A stretch of 42,894 nt of DNA, taken from CAXSEF01 sp964236695 (GTDB lineage Bacteria > Pseudomonadota > Alphaproteobacteria > Acetobacterales > Acetobacteraceae). Positions 1 through 8,126 of the stretch are shown here, one piece after another. Each line of letters begins with the position of its first letter. The first letter of the stretch is position 1. The notes below the pieces were generated by a model that was not told the DNA's origin, searched no databases, and was given only the letters and a program-made list of their open reading frames with translations. The stretch is from NCBI GenBank assembly GCA_964236695.1, contig CAXSFU010000027.1, positions 1 through 42,894 of the forward strand, written 5' to 3'. Position numbers and translations under genes: made by a program.

Positions 1-116
1 TGCAGGAACCACATGCTCAGACAGATCGGCGCGATGACCCCGACACCGCCCACGGCAACATGCCACCAGAACCCGTGCCCTGCCTCCGCGCGCTCCACCG
101 GAGGTCCCGATGCCAT
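1..116 (-). CDS. Small membrane protein, N-terminal part only (runs off the left edge)
   Basis: Reading leftwards from an ATG at 116 gives 38 codons with no stop before the window edge. The peptide begins MASGPPVERAEAG and enters a hydrophobic stretch (VAVGGVGVIAPICLSMWFL). A GGAAGG ribosome binding site lies just upstream. It resembles the start of the next gene (211-918): both share a P-x-E-R pattern, a glycine-rich hydrophobic run and the words CLSMW and LQ at the same place, so the two look like tandem paralogues. An in-frame ATG ten codons further upstream is possible but lies on the other side of the binding site. No function is recognised. Confidence 0.6.
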   Translation of the reverse strand, partial: MASGPPVERAEAGHGFWWHVAVGGVGVIAPICLSMWFL

Positions 117-175
117 GGCCGACCTTCCCGCGCCCGCTCGTCTCATGCGCCAGTCTGTAGGGGCTCAATCGCGGG

Positions 176-213
176 CACAAGCAAGGCAAAGCCCTGCCCT
201 GACTTGGCACTCA
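176..213 (+). repeat. Degenerate copy of the hairpin repeat at a gene 3' end
   Basis: The stretch AAGCAAGGCAAAGCCCTGCC followed by GACTTGGCACTCAG resembles the AAGCAAGGC leader and the TGGCACTCAG end of the better-preserved copy at 39241-39302. It touches the stop codon of the membrane protein gene ending at 211. The hairpin itself is mostly lost. Confidence 0.4.
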
Positions 214-918
214 GTCCCCCGGCCGCGTCAGGCGCTCAGGCCCCGTGTCCGCCACCCGCCTCGGCAGCGTCGCCATCCTGACCTCCGCCGCCAGCACGCT
301 CGTCAGCAGCACGCACGGCCAGGCCTGCGCCGCCACGGACGGCCAGCGCACCGCAGCCGCCGCGGTCGCCATCCCGAGCACCACCAGCATCAGATAGCCA
401 ACCCGGAGCGCCTCGCATCGCTCCGCTTGGTCGAACTCCACCAGCCCGGGCGGCGTGCCCGCCGGAGACGGCAGGATGGCTGCCATGCGACTTGCAAGGA
501 CCGAGAAGACCAGGATCGCGGACGACCAGTCATCGGTCGTGGGCAGCACGCCTGAGGGTATGGCCGACAGCATGGCGAACTGCTGCAGCAGCAGCACGAC
601 CAGGAACAGGATGAACCACGGCCGGTGCCTGCGCCGGCCAGCCTCTGCCTTCTCCGCCAGGCGCCGGCGTTTCTCCGGGCTCACGCTCGGCCGCCTTCGG
701 ATTGTCGCCCAAATCACCAGCCAGCCAAGCAGGAAGCCGGGCAATGTCGCCGCGAGCCGGGCAAAGCCGGCGGACAGGCCGAACCTGCGCTCAACCCAAC
801 CCTGCAGCAGCCACATGCTCAGGCACGCCGCCCCGAATGTCCCGCCAAGGAGCAGCACGGCACACAACCCCGACATCTCTTCGGCGCCTATCCGCTCTGC
901 CGGCGTCTCCACTTCCAT
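211..918 (-). CDS. Hypothetical integral membrane protein (about six helices)
   Basis: The start is placed at ATG 918 (MEVETPAERIGAEE) because a strong GGGGAGG binding site lies about 6 nt upstream; a longer reading to 1068 has a low-quality GC-rich leader. The 235-residue product shows about six hydrophobic segments, around residues 17-40, 47-70, 93-116, 125-145, 165-185 and 190-207. A basic cytoplasmic loop full of R and K lies between the second and third. No catalytic motif is seen. The N-terminus is similar to the partial gene at 1-116, which it would precede in transcription, so the two are probably a duplicated pair. The function is unknown. Confidence 0.65.
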   Translation of the reverse strand: MEVETPAERIGAEEMSGLCAVLLLGGTFGAACLSMWLLQGWVERRFGLSAGFARLAATLPGFLLGWLVIWATIRRRPSVSPEKRRRLAEKAEAGRRRHRPWFILFLVVLLLQQFAMLSAIPSGVLPTTDDWSSAILVFSVLASRMAAILPSPAGTPPGLVEFDQAERCEALRVGYLMLVVLGMATAAAAVRWPSVAAQAWPCVLLTSVLAAEVRMATLPRRVADTGPERLTRPGD

Positions 919-1052
919 CGCCGGCCTCCCCTGTCGCCCACAGGCGAAGCTGAACGCGCGCAACCCCAACGGCAAGCAGTCGTCACCTGCGTCAGAACCC
1001 CGCGTTCCCCCGGCCTTGGCACGCCCCGCCCCCGCCCCTACCAACACACCCC

Positions 1053-2570
1053 ATGCCCCGCCCTCCATCCACCCTCACCACCGCCCTCCTCGCCGCCCTC
1101 CCCGCCCTCCTCGCCCTCGCCACCTTCGGCGTGATCGAGACCCCCGACTCCCCCGGCTACATCGCCTACGCCGCCCAGCTCCGCCACACGCTCCCCACCG
1201 GCCCGGACCTCCTCCGCGAGGCCCCCGCCCCCATCACCCTGTTCCGCATGGGCGGCTACCCCGCCCTCCTCGCCGCGGCGCAAACCCTCACCCCCCACTG
1301 GCGCCTCGCCACGGTCCTGCTCCAGATCGCCGCCCTCTCCACCCTCGCCGCCGCCACCGCCCGCACCGCCCGCCGCCTCGGCGCCCCCCGCCCCGCCGCC
1401 CTGGCCGCCGCCCTCCTCCCCGCCCTCGGCTTCGGCGTCGTCGTCCAGCTCTGCATCCTCACCGACGCCCTCTACGCCGCCCTCGCCGCCGGCGCCGCCC
1501 TCCTGCTCGCCGCCCGCTCCGGCCCCCGCCCCGCCCTGTCCGCCGGCCTGATGCTGGCGCTCGCCACCACGTTCCGAGAAGCCACCCCCCTGCTCGCCCT
1601 CGCCTACCTCCCCCTCGCCTGCCTCGCCGAACCCCGTCCGGCCCGGCCCGCCCGACGCCTGGCCTGCGCGCTCCTCCTCCTCGCCCTCCCCTTCGCCACC
1701 GCCGCCGCCCAGGTCGCCTGGAACACCCACCGCGGCGCCGGCCCCGTGCTGACCACCAGCCGCCAGACCGTGATGGTCCAGGCCGTCCTCCCCCTGCTCC
1801 GCCGCCACCCCGACCTGCTCGCCCCCCCGAACCCGTCCCCCGACGACGCCCTGTTCGACGCCGCCGCCCGCGACACCGTGGGCGCCGGCGAGTACGCCCG
1901 CATCGACGACCTGCACCGCCGCCTGTTCGCCGACGGCCTCGACGCCCCCGCCATGGCCGCCGCCGCGTCCCGCCTCTACCGCCGCGCCTGGACCCGCCAC
2001 CCCGGCCCGATGCTGCTCGCGACCCTGGGCAACCTGCGCCACGAGTTCCTCGCCCTGCCGTTCCAGCCGCTCGACACCGTGGCCGCCCTGATGGTCTACG
2101 CCGGCTGGCCCCGCCCCGCCTTCGACCGCCTCAACGTCGAGTGGGCCGCCCTGCGCCACGGCCGCGCCACCGCCGCCCTGTGGATCGCCGCCGACGTGCT
2201 CACCCGCCTGCTCGGCACCGCGATCGCCTGCGCCGCCATCGCCGCCCCCTGGCTGCCCGCCACCCGCCGCACGCTCCCCGCGGACACGCTCCGACGCCTG
2301 CGCGGCCTGTGGCTGGTGTGCGCCGGCTTCGTCGGCCTCTACGCCCCGGTCCACATCGAGCCGCGCTACCTGGTGCCGATCGTGCCCCTCGCCTGCACCA
2401 TCGCCGCCTGCGCCTGGCGCCCAAGGCCGGGGGCTGGAGGCAACCATGAACCTCGCGGCAGCTCGCTGCGTCAGGCAGGACAGCAAGAATCTTCTTTTTC
2501 TGAAGAAAAAGAAGCAAAAAGACTTTGCCCATGGGGTTCCGGGCGCGCGGGCGGCCACGGAGCCCAATGA
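1053..2570 (+). CDS. GT-C type membrane glycosyltransferase-like protein (family 39-like)
   Basis: The 505-residue protein has eight to ten hydrophobic helices over its first 450 residues. An acidic first loop, ETPDSPGYIAYA (about residues 29-40), sits where GT-C enzymes of the dolichyl-phosphate-mannose mannosyltransferase type carry their acidic catalytic loop. A long central extracytoplasmic stretch (about 215-330) and a final H-x-E-P-R-Y-L segment (about 430) also fit that fold. Such enzymes use lipid-linked sugars at the periplasmic face. The acceptor cannot be read from sequence. The last 45 or so residues (from GGNHEPRG) are hydrophilic and come from an intergenic repeat, so the ancestral stop has probably been lost. 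The ribosome binding site is weak. Confidence 0.6.
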   Translation: MPRPPSTLTTALLAALPALLALATFGVIETPDSPGYIAYAAQLRHTLPTGPDLLREAPAPITLFRMGGYPALLAAAQTLTPHWRLATVLLQIAALSTLAAATARTARRLGAPRPAALAAALLPALGFGVVVQLCILTDALYAALAAGAALLLAARSGPRPALSAGLMLALATTFREATPLLALAYLPLACLAEPRPARPARRLACALLLLALPFATAAAQVAWNTHRGAGPVLTTSRQTVMVQAVLPLLRRHPDLLAPPNPSPDDALFDAAARDTVGAGEYARIDDLHRRLFADGLDAPAMAAAASRLYRRAWTRHPGPMLLATLGNLRHEFLALPFQPLDTVAALMVYAGWPRPAFDRLNVEWAALRHGRATAALWIAADVLTRLLGTAIACAAIAAPWLPATRRTLPADTLRRLRGLWLVCAGFVGLYAPVHIEPRYLVPIVPLACTIAACAWRPRPGAGGNHEPRGSSLRQAGQQESSFSEEKEAKRLCPWGSGRAGGHGAQ

Positions 2571-2606
2571 GCAAAAGTTCTTTGGTTCTTTCTTTCAAGA
2601 AAGAAC
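2491..2606. repeat. Two perfect A/T-rich inverted repeats
   Basis: At 2491-2514, ten-base arms CTTCTTTTTC and GAAAAAGAAG flank a 4-nt loop. At 2585-2606, arms GTTCTTTCTT and AAGAAAGAAC flank a 2-nt loop. Both are rich in A and T in an otherwise GC-rich region, and GCAAAAAGACTTT and GCAAAAGTTCTTT follow or precede them, so they look like diverged copies of one unit in mirror arrangement. The first lies inside the 3' end of the membrane protein reading frame. They could be terminators or a small mobile repeat. Confidence 0.7.
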
Positions 2607-2649
2607 ACGCTTCCTTCCTGAAGCGGCCAACAACGTCGAGGCCGGCACG

Positions 2650-2730
2650 CCCACGACAGGCTCCAGCCTGCGGCATCCAGGGTGTCCAGAGGGCTCCGCC
2701 CTTCGCCGGGTCCGGGCAGAGCCCGGCCTT
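2650..2730 (-). repeat. Hairpin repeat copy at the kinase gene 3' end
   Basis: The terminal hairpin CCGGGC-AGA-GCCCGG is at 2712-2726, ending 7 nt from the stop codon of the sensor kinase. A weaker second hairpin with CCAGAGGG and CGCCCTTCG lies at about 2688-2706. The stem differs from most copies by C-G pairs replacing A-T pairs on both arms. Confidence 0.75.
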
Positions 2731-2733
2731 GCC

Positions 2734-5313
2734 CTACGCCGCCGCCCCCAGCACCAGCTCCACCCGCCGCAGCAGCTCGCCCGACCGGAACGGCTTGCGC
2801 AGCACCTGCTCCGTGCGCAGTCCCGCCATCCCCTCCGTCCCCCCCAGCTCCGCATACCCCGTGACCAGCATCACCCTCAGCCCCGGCCGCGCCTGCACCG
2901 CCCGGCGCATCAGCTCCACCCCGTTCATCCCCGGCATCACGTAATCCGCTAGCAGCAGGTCCACCGGCCGCTCCTCCAGCACCCGCAGCGCCTCCGCCCC
3001 GTCCGCCGCCACCAGCACGACGTGCCCGTCCTCCTCCAGCATCTCCGCCGTCAGCGCCCGCACGTCCGCCTCGTCGTCGACCACCAGGATGCGACGCGAC
3101 GCCCCGGGCGCCGCCGCCATCGCCGCCAGCGCGCCGGCGCGCGGCAGCAGCAGCACGACGCGCGTGCCCCGCGCCGGCTCGCTGGCGATCCGCACGTCGC
3201 CGCCGGACTGGCGCGCCAGCCCGTGCACCTGCGACAGCCCGAGCCCGGAGCCGCGCCCCGGCCCCTTGGTGGTGAAGAACGGCTCGAACACCCGCGCCAG
3301 CACGTCCGGCGCGATGCCCAGCCCGGTGTCCGCCACGCTCACCGCCACCAGGCCGGACGCCGCAACCCCGCCGTCCGCCCCGCCCTCCACCACCCCGCCT
3401 TCCGTCGCCCCACCTTCCGTCGCCCTGTCGTCCGCCAGCCCGTCCTCCGCCGGCACCAGCGCCCCGGTCGCCACCGTGAGCGTCCCGCCATGCGGCATCG
3501 CCTCTCGCGCGTTGAGCGCGAGGTTCAGCAGCGCGGTGTCGAGCTGGTTCGGGTCGACCATCGCCACCGGCCCCTCCGGGTCGAGCCTGAGCACCAGCGT
3601 CACCCCCGGCCCCAGCGTGGTCGCCAGCATCGGCCGCATCGCCGCCACCACCGCGTTCAGCTCGCACGGCTGCGGCAGCAGCCGCTGCCGGCGCGAGAAG
3701 CCGATCAGCTGCGCCGTCAGCCGCGCCCCACGCTCGGCCGCGGAGATCGCGCCGGCGATGAGCTGGTGCTGCCCCGCCTCCCCCGCCGGCACCCTGCGCC
3801 GCAGCAGATCGAGGCTGCCGACCACAACGCCGAGCAGGTTGTTGAAGTCGTGCGCCAGCCCGCCCGCCAGCTCGCCCACCGCCTGCAGCTTCTGCGCCTG
3901 CCGCAGCCGGCCCTCCGACAGCTCGCGCTCCGCGGTCTCCACCTGCAGCCGGTTGTGGCTCGCCGACAGCGCCCGGGTGCGCTCCTCCACCCGCGCCTCC
4001 AGCGTCCCGTTCAGCGCCTCCAGCTCGCCGCGCTGCCGCCCCAGCGCCTCGGCCATGTCGTTGAACGCCGCAGCCAGGCTGCCGAACTCGGTGCGCGGGT
4101 CCTCGCGCAGCACCGCGCGCGCCTCCAGCTCGCCGCCGCGCCAGCGCACCGCGGCCGCCAGCAGCTGCGCCGTCGGCCGGCGCACGTAGCTCTGCCCGAA
4201 CACGACCGCCGACCCCAGCGCCAGCAGCGCCGCTCCCATCGCGAACGCCACGCCGCGCCGCGTGGCGCCGACCAGGTCCGCGTCGCCCGCCGCCGCCAGC
4301 CCGACCCCGACGTACAGCCCGCTGCCCGCCGCCGCCGGCGGCACGAACCCGACCAGGCGCAGCGCCCCGTCCACCGCGCGCATGGCGGCCACGCCCGGCT
4401 GCCTCTGGTCGAGCAGGAAGCGCGTCTGCGGCCGGAACGGCCGGCCCACCACGCCGTCGAGCCTCGGCACCCGCGCCAGCACCGTGCCCTCGCGGTCCGC
4501 CAGCAGGATCGCGCGATCCCCCGGCGCCGCCATGGACTCCAGCGTGCGCGTCATCTCCTCCAGCGACAGCCCCGCCACCACCACGCCGACCACCCGCCCG
4601 TCCAGGCCGCGCACCGGCACGCCCAGCCCCAGGAACGGCGCCGCCCCGTCCCCGCCCACCGCGTAGCGGTCCACCACGAAGCCCCCGCTCCCCAGCACCA
4701 GCCGCGCCGTGTGCAGCACCGGAGCCGACGCCCCTGCTCCCGCAGCCTCCGTCCCCGACGCTGCCGCTCCCGACGTCTCCGCCTCCGAAGCTCGCGCACT
4801 CCCCGCAGCCTGCGCCCTGTCCAGAGCCTGCGCCCCGCCCGCAACCTGGGCCCCGCCCGCACGCTCCATGCCGCGCGCACCCTGCGCGCCGCCGGACGCC
4901 GCCGCGACCGGGGCCGGCGCCACGTCGGGCCCGGCGCCGCACACCGGCCGCAGTCCGGCGTCGAGCACCATGACGAAGGCGTAGGCCTGCAGGGTGGCGC
5001 GCAGCAGCGCGACATCGCCGGCGCACGACGGGTCGAGCGCGCGCACCCCGCGGCTGGACGCCAGCGCCAGCATCATCTGCCGCGCCGCCTCCGTGGTGCC
5101 GGCGACGACGTTGCTGACCAGCTCCGCCTCGTGCAGCGCGTCCGTGCCAAGATGGCTGCGCCGCTCCTCGCGCAGATCCAGCACCAGCAGGCCGATCACG
5201 GCAAAGCTCGGCAGGCTCACCGCGGCAACCAGGATCAGCAGCCGCGTGAACAGCCCGACCCGCCGGAACAGCCCGGCGGACGGCGACGCGACATCCTCGA
5301 CGGTGGCCAGCAT
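2734..5313 (-). CDS. Hybrid sensor histidine kinase (Cache, HAMP, HisKA, HATPase, receiver)
   Basis: The start is placed at ATG 5313 (MLATVEDVAS) with GGGAG upstream; the open frame extends further only because it crosses tRNA-Leu. Of 859 residues, a first helix (about 24-45), a periplasmic Cache-like sensor, a second helix (about 375-395) and a HAMP region lead to an H-box AHDFNN with His488. An N-box NLALNAREAMP, a DTGLGI G-box and a GSGLGLS motif follow. The C-terminal receiver has VVDDE and a phosphoacceptor Asp790 in LLLADYVMPGMNG, with a conserved Lys in RKPF. The protein should autophosphorylate and pass phosphate to its own receiver. Two alanine/glycine/glutamate-rich inserts lie in the sensor (about 135-190) and within the ATPase domain (about 640-660). 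No partner gene is adjacent and the ligand is unknown. Confidence 0.9.
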   Translation of the reverse strand: MLATVEDVASPSAGLFRRVGLFTRLLILVAAVSLPSFAVIGLLVLDLREERRSHLGTDALHEAELVSNVVAGTTEAARQMMLALASSRGVRALDPSCAGDVALLRATLQAYAFVMVLDAGLRPVCGAGPDVAPAPVAAASGGAQGARGMERAGGAQVAGGAQALDRAQAAGSARASEAETSGAAASGTEAAGAGASAPVLHTARLVLGSGGFVVDRYAVGGDGAAPFLGLGVPVRGLDGRVVGVVVAGLSLEEMTRTLESMAAPGDRAILLADREGTVLARVPRLDGVVGRPFRPQTRFLLDQRQPGVAAMRAVDGALRLVGFVPPAAAGSGLYVGVGLAAAGDADLVGATRRGVAFAMGAALLALGSAVVFGQSYVRRPTAQLLAAAVRWRGGELEARAVLREDPRTEFGSLAAAFNDMAEALGRQRGELEALNGTLEARVEERTRALSASHNRLQVETAERELSEGRLRQAQKLQAVGELAGGLAHDFNNLLGVVVGSLDLLRRRVPAGEAGQHQLIAGAISAAERGARLTAQLIGFSRRQRLLPQPCELNAVVAAMRPMLATTLGPGVTLVLRLDPEGPVAMVDPNQLDTALLNLALNAREAMPHGGTLTVATGALVPAEDGLADDRATEGGATEGGVVEGGADGGVAASGLVAVSVADTGLGIAPDVLARVFEPFFTTKGPGRGSGLGLSQVHGLARQSGGDVRIASEPARGTRVVLLLPRAGALAAMAAAPGASRRILVVDDEADVRALTAEMLEEDGHVVLVAADGAEALRVLEERPVDLLLADYVMPGMNGVELMRRAVQARPGLRVMLVTGYAELGGTEGMAGLRTEQVLRKPFRSGELLRRVELVLGAAA

Positions 5314-5430
5314 CCTGCTCCCAGGCCGCGCGACACGGAACCGGAAGGTCCGGCGCGAGACACAACCCAGGATGGTGCAAACCATTGCTATGGACAACCG
5401 CGACGCAGAACACATCCGCGTCGCCCGCCC

Positions 5431-5513
5431 GGTGCGAGAGGGGGGACTCGAACCCCCATGCCTTGCGGCGCACGATTTTGAGTCGCGTGCGTCTACCGTT
5501 CCGCCACTCTCGC
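5431..5513 (-). tRNA. tRNA-Leu (CAA anticodon)
   Basis: The transcript begins GCGAGAGTGGCGGAA and pairs with CTCTCGC at its 3' end (5434-5440) to make a seven-base acceptor stem. The anticodon loop is CTCAAAA, giving CAA for leucine codon UUG, on a CGCGA/TCGTG stem. The T loop contains GGGGG-TTCGAGT-CCCCC. A long variable arm is present, as expected for class II tRNA-Leu. The genome encodes ACC then G, so the complete CCA tail is not encoded. Confidence 0.95.
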
Positions 5514-5590
5514 AACCGGCACCCGGCACGGCGCCACCGCGCCGCCATAGCGCCATACCACCCGCGCCGCCCGGGAACCAGGGCCGCGAA

Positions 5591-5790
5591 AGGAAGGCCA
5601 GGGGCTCTGCCCCTGGACCCCGCCAAGGGAGCCCCTTGGATGGCTTTCCTTGAGGAAGGCCGGGTCCAGGGGCGGCTCCCTCCGGTGGCCGTTCCAGCGA
5701 TCCAAGAGGATCGTCGGAACCTTTGGCCACCTCCGCCTGGCGGGTCCCCGCTTCAGGCATGGGGCAGAGCCCTGGCCTTCCTGCCTGACG
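5591..5790. repeat. Composite hairpin repeat between two tRNA genes
   Basis: It opens with CCAGGGGC-TCT-GCCCCTGG (5598-5616) and ACCCCGCC, then CCAAGGG-AG-CCCCTTGG (about 5622-5639), and closes with a reverse-oriented hairpin GGGC-AGA-GCCC (5762-5772) and CCTTCC. A central stretch, 5655-5747, is almost identical, in inverted orientation, to 16993-17085. It carries an additional hairpin around GATCCAAGAGGATC. No gene lies here. Confidence 0.8.
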
Positions 5791-5854
5791 CCTGCCCAGC
5801 CCCCGCCAGGGCTTTACGCCAGCGCCGGTCGTGGCTATAGCAACCACCCGCTGG

Positions 5855-5930
5855 TCCCGGATAGCTCAGTTGGTAGAGCAAGCGACTGTTAATCGCTCGG
5901 TCGTAGGTTCGAGTCCTACTCCGGGAGCCA
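5855..5930 (+). tRNA. tRNA-Asn (GTT anticodon)
   Basis: The 76-nt gene starts TCCCGGATAGCTCAGTTGGT and ends TCCGGGA-G-CCA, giving a full acceptor stem and an encoded CCA. The anticodon loop CTGTTAA reads GTT, which decodes asparagine codons. The D loop AGTTGGTAGA and T arm TAGG-TTCGAGT-CCTA are canonical. Confidence 0.97.
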
Positions 5931-6000
5931 CCCCCTCCCCATCCCGCCCGCGCCCCCACACGGCCGCCAGGCTGCATCTCAGCCGCACCGGAGGCGCCGC

Positions 6001-7146
6001 ATGAGGCCGACCGTCCTGCACGGCGGCAGGCTGGTGCTCTCGGACCGCGTGGCGCACGGAACGCTGTGCGTCGCCGACGGCCGCATCGCCCGGATCGACC
6101 CGGACGGCCCCCCGGCGCACGCGGACGGCGCCGACACCGTCGACCTCGACGGCGACTTCCTGCTCCCCGGCCTCGTCGACCTGCACACCGACAACCTGGA
6201 GCGCCAGGTCGAGCCGCGCGCCGGCGCCCGCTGGCCGTCCCGCGCCGCCATGCTCGCCCACGACGCGCAGTGCGCAGCCGCCGGCGTCACCACCGTGCTC
6301 GACGCCCTCTGCCTCGGCCAGCTCCTCGGCGAGGACTCCCGCAGCGTCACCTGCCGCGACGGCCTCGCCGACGGCGACGCCCTGCACGCCACCGGCCTGC
6401 TCCGCGCCGAGCACTTCCTCCACCTGCGCTGCGAGCTGCCCGCCCCGGACCTGCCCGACCAGCTCGCCCCCCTCGCCCGCCACCCCCGCCTGCGCATGGT
6501 CAGCCTGATGGACCACACCCCCGGCCACGGCCAGTTCGCCGACCTCGCCCGCTACCGCGCCATGCAGCGACGCGACGGCCTCGACGAGCCCGCCATCGAC
6601 GCACGCATCGCCGCCCTGCTCGACCAGCGCGACCGCCTGTGCGCGCCCAACCGCCGCGCCGTGCTCGCCCTCATGCGCGGCTCCGGCGTGGCGCTCGCCA
6701 GCCACGACGACCGCACCGCGGCCGAGGTCGCAGACAACCACGCCGCCGGCATCGCGATCAGCGAGTTCCCCGTCACCGCCGACGCCGCACGGCAGGCCCG
6801 GACGCTGGGCATGGCCGTGGTCGCCGGCGCCCCCAACGTGGTGCGCGGCGGCTCGCACTCCGGCAACGTGTCCGCCGCCGAGCTGATCCGCGCCGGCCTG
6901 GTCGACGCGCTCGCCTCCGACTACGTCCCCGCCAGCCTGCTCGACGCCGCCTTCCGCACCGCCCAGGCCAGCCTGCCCCTGCACGACGCCGTCGCCCTGG
7001 TGACCGCCCGCCCCGCCGCCCTGGCCGGCCTCCACGACCGCGGCCGCCTCGCCCCCGGCCTGCGCGCCGACCTGGTCCGCGTCCGCGTGCACGACGGCCT
7101 CGCGGTGGTCCGCCAGGTCTGGCGCGAAGGCGAACGGGTCGCCTGA
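6001..7146 (+). CDS. phnM: Alpha-D-ribose 1-methylphosphonate 5-triphosphate diphosphatase
   Basis: PhnM belongs to the amidohydrolase superfamily. In the C-P lyase pathway it removes pyrophosphate from ribose 1-methylphosphonate 5-triphosphate, in the cytoplasm. The 381-residue length is normal. PGLVDLHTDNLE (56-67) is the characteristic first metal-binding motif with His62 and Asp64. A second motif, ALASHDD, has His235, and SDYVPASLLDA carries Asp307 near the end, where PhnM has its conserved acidic residue. GGAGG sits 8 nt before the ATG. It is followed after 163 nt by the DUF1045 phosphonate gene. No C-P lyase core genes (phnG to phnL) are present in the window, so the pair is either a remnant or acts with genes elsewhere. 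Confidence 0.93.
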   Translation: MRPTVLHGGRLVLSDRVAHGTLCVADGRIARIDPDGPPAHADGADTVDLDGDFLLPGLVDLHTDNLERQVEPRAGARWPSRAAMLAHDAQCAAAGVTTVLDALCLGQLLGEDSRSVTCRDGLADGDALHATGLLRAEHFLHLRCELPAPDLPDQLAPLARHPRLRMVSLMDHTPGHGQFADLARYRAMQRRDGLDEPAIDARIAALLDQRDRLCAPNRRAVLALMRGSGVALASHDDRTAAEVADNHAAGIAISEFPVTADAARQARTLGMAVVAGAPNVVRGGSHSGNVSAAELIRAGLVDALASDYVPASLLDAAFRTAQASLPLHDAVALVTARPAALAGLHDRGRLAPGLRADLVRVRVHDGLAVVRQVWREGERVA

Positions 7147-7309
7147 TGCCCCCCCGCCCCGAACATCCACTCCGGCCGCCTCTCCATGGCGCACCCCTCC
7201 GGCCGCGCCTCCCCGGCGCACCCCCTCGGCCGCATCCCCCCGGCACACGCGCCCTGCAGCGCTGCGACGGCACGCGCCCCCGGCCGCACGGCAACGCCGC
7301 GCCCGCCAG

Positions 7310-7987
7310 ATGAGGGCCGCGCTGTACTACGCCCCGCACCCGCACGACCCCCTTCACCGCGCCGGCGCCGCCTGGCTCGGCCGCGACCCGGAAACCGGCG
7401 CCACCGTGCCGCAGCCCTCATGTCCCGGCCTCGACCCCGCGGCGCTGCGCGACGCCACCGCGGCCCCGCGCCACTACGGCCTGCACGCGACCCTGACCCC
7501 GCCCCGCCGCCTCGCCACCGGCTGGGAGGAGTTCGCCGCCGCCGCAGCCTCGCTCGCCGGGCGCACCCCGGCCTTCCCCCTGCCGCCGCTTCGCCTGGAC
7601 ACGCTGTCCGGCTTCCTCGCCCTGAGCGCGCCGCCCTGCCCGCCGCTCGACGCCCTGGCGGAGGCCTGCCTCCGCGCCACCGACGTCCACTGCCGCCGCC
7701 CCGACGCCGCCGAGCTGGCCCGCCGCCGCGCCCCCGGCCTCGACGCGGAACAGGAACAGCTCCTGCAGCGCTGGGGCTACCCCCACGTCCTGTCGCGCTG
7801 GCAGTTCCACCTCACCCTGAGCGGCCGCCTCGACCCCGGCCCCATGCGCCGGATGCACGACGCCGCCGCCCGCCACTTCGCCGACGCCCTCGCGCAGCCC
7901 CGCACCGTCGCCGGGATCTGCATCGCCACCGAGGCGGCGCCGGACACCCCCATGCTCATCGCCGAACGCCTGCCCCTGCAAGGCTGA
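7310..7987 (+). CDS. DUF1045 phosphonate metabolism protein (2H phosphoesterase-like)
   Basis: This 225-residue protein begins MRAALYYAPHPHDPLHRAGA, the usual opening of the DUF1045 family found beside phosphonate operons. Two H-x-T motifs, HYGLHATLTP with His59 and Thr61 and FHLTLSG with His167 and Thr169, are the twin catalytic histidine motifs of 2H phosphodiesterases. The family is thought to act on a cyclic or phosphodiester intermediate of ribose-phosphonate breakdown, but the exact reaction is not established. The gene lies directly downstream of phnM on the same strand, which supports a shared task. The spacer 7147-7309 holds only GC-rich, proline-codon-like sequence. Confidence 0.88.
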   Translation: MRAALYYAPHPHDPLHRAGAAWLGRDPETGATVPQPSCPGLDPAALRDATAAPRHYGLHATLTPPRRLATGWEEFAAAAASLAGRTPAFPLPPLRLDTLSGFLALSAPPCPPLDALAEACLRATDVHCRRPDAAELARRRAPGLDAEQEQLLQRWGYPHVLSRWQFHLTLSGRLDPGPMRRMHDAAARHFADALAQPRTVAGICIATEAAPDTPMLIAERLPLQG

Positions 7988-7997
7988 CCCGGACGGC

Positions 7998-8126
7998 AGC
8001 AAGCAGGGCCAGGGCTCTGCCCTGGACCCGCCAAAGGGCCGAGCCCTTTGGAAACCCTATACTTAGGAAGTGGGTTCCAAGGGCTTGCCCTTGGCGGGGC
8101 CCAGGGGCAGAGCCCCTGGCCTTCCT
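7998..8126. repeat. Composite hairpin repeat between convergent genes
   Basis: From the left: AAGCAGGG leader, CCAGGGC-TCT-GCCCTGG (8009-8025), ACCCGCC, then CCAAAGGGC-CGA-GCCCTTTGG. A central ATACTTAGG follows, and the inverted end is CCAGGGGC-AGA-GCCCCTGG (8101-8119) with CCTTCCTT. The left hairpin is 21 nt after the DUF1045 stop and the right one is 7 nt from the stop of the glycosyltransferase gene. It could serve as a two-way terminator, although no T-run follows. Confidence 0.85.

Noticed and set aside
455..2449. Very long open frames rich in Pro, Arg and His antisense or out of frame to real genes, here and at many other places
   Set aside because: High-GC DNA gives few stop codons in all frames. 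These readings lack motifs, have no binding sites, and lie over genes with clear protein families in another frame.
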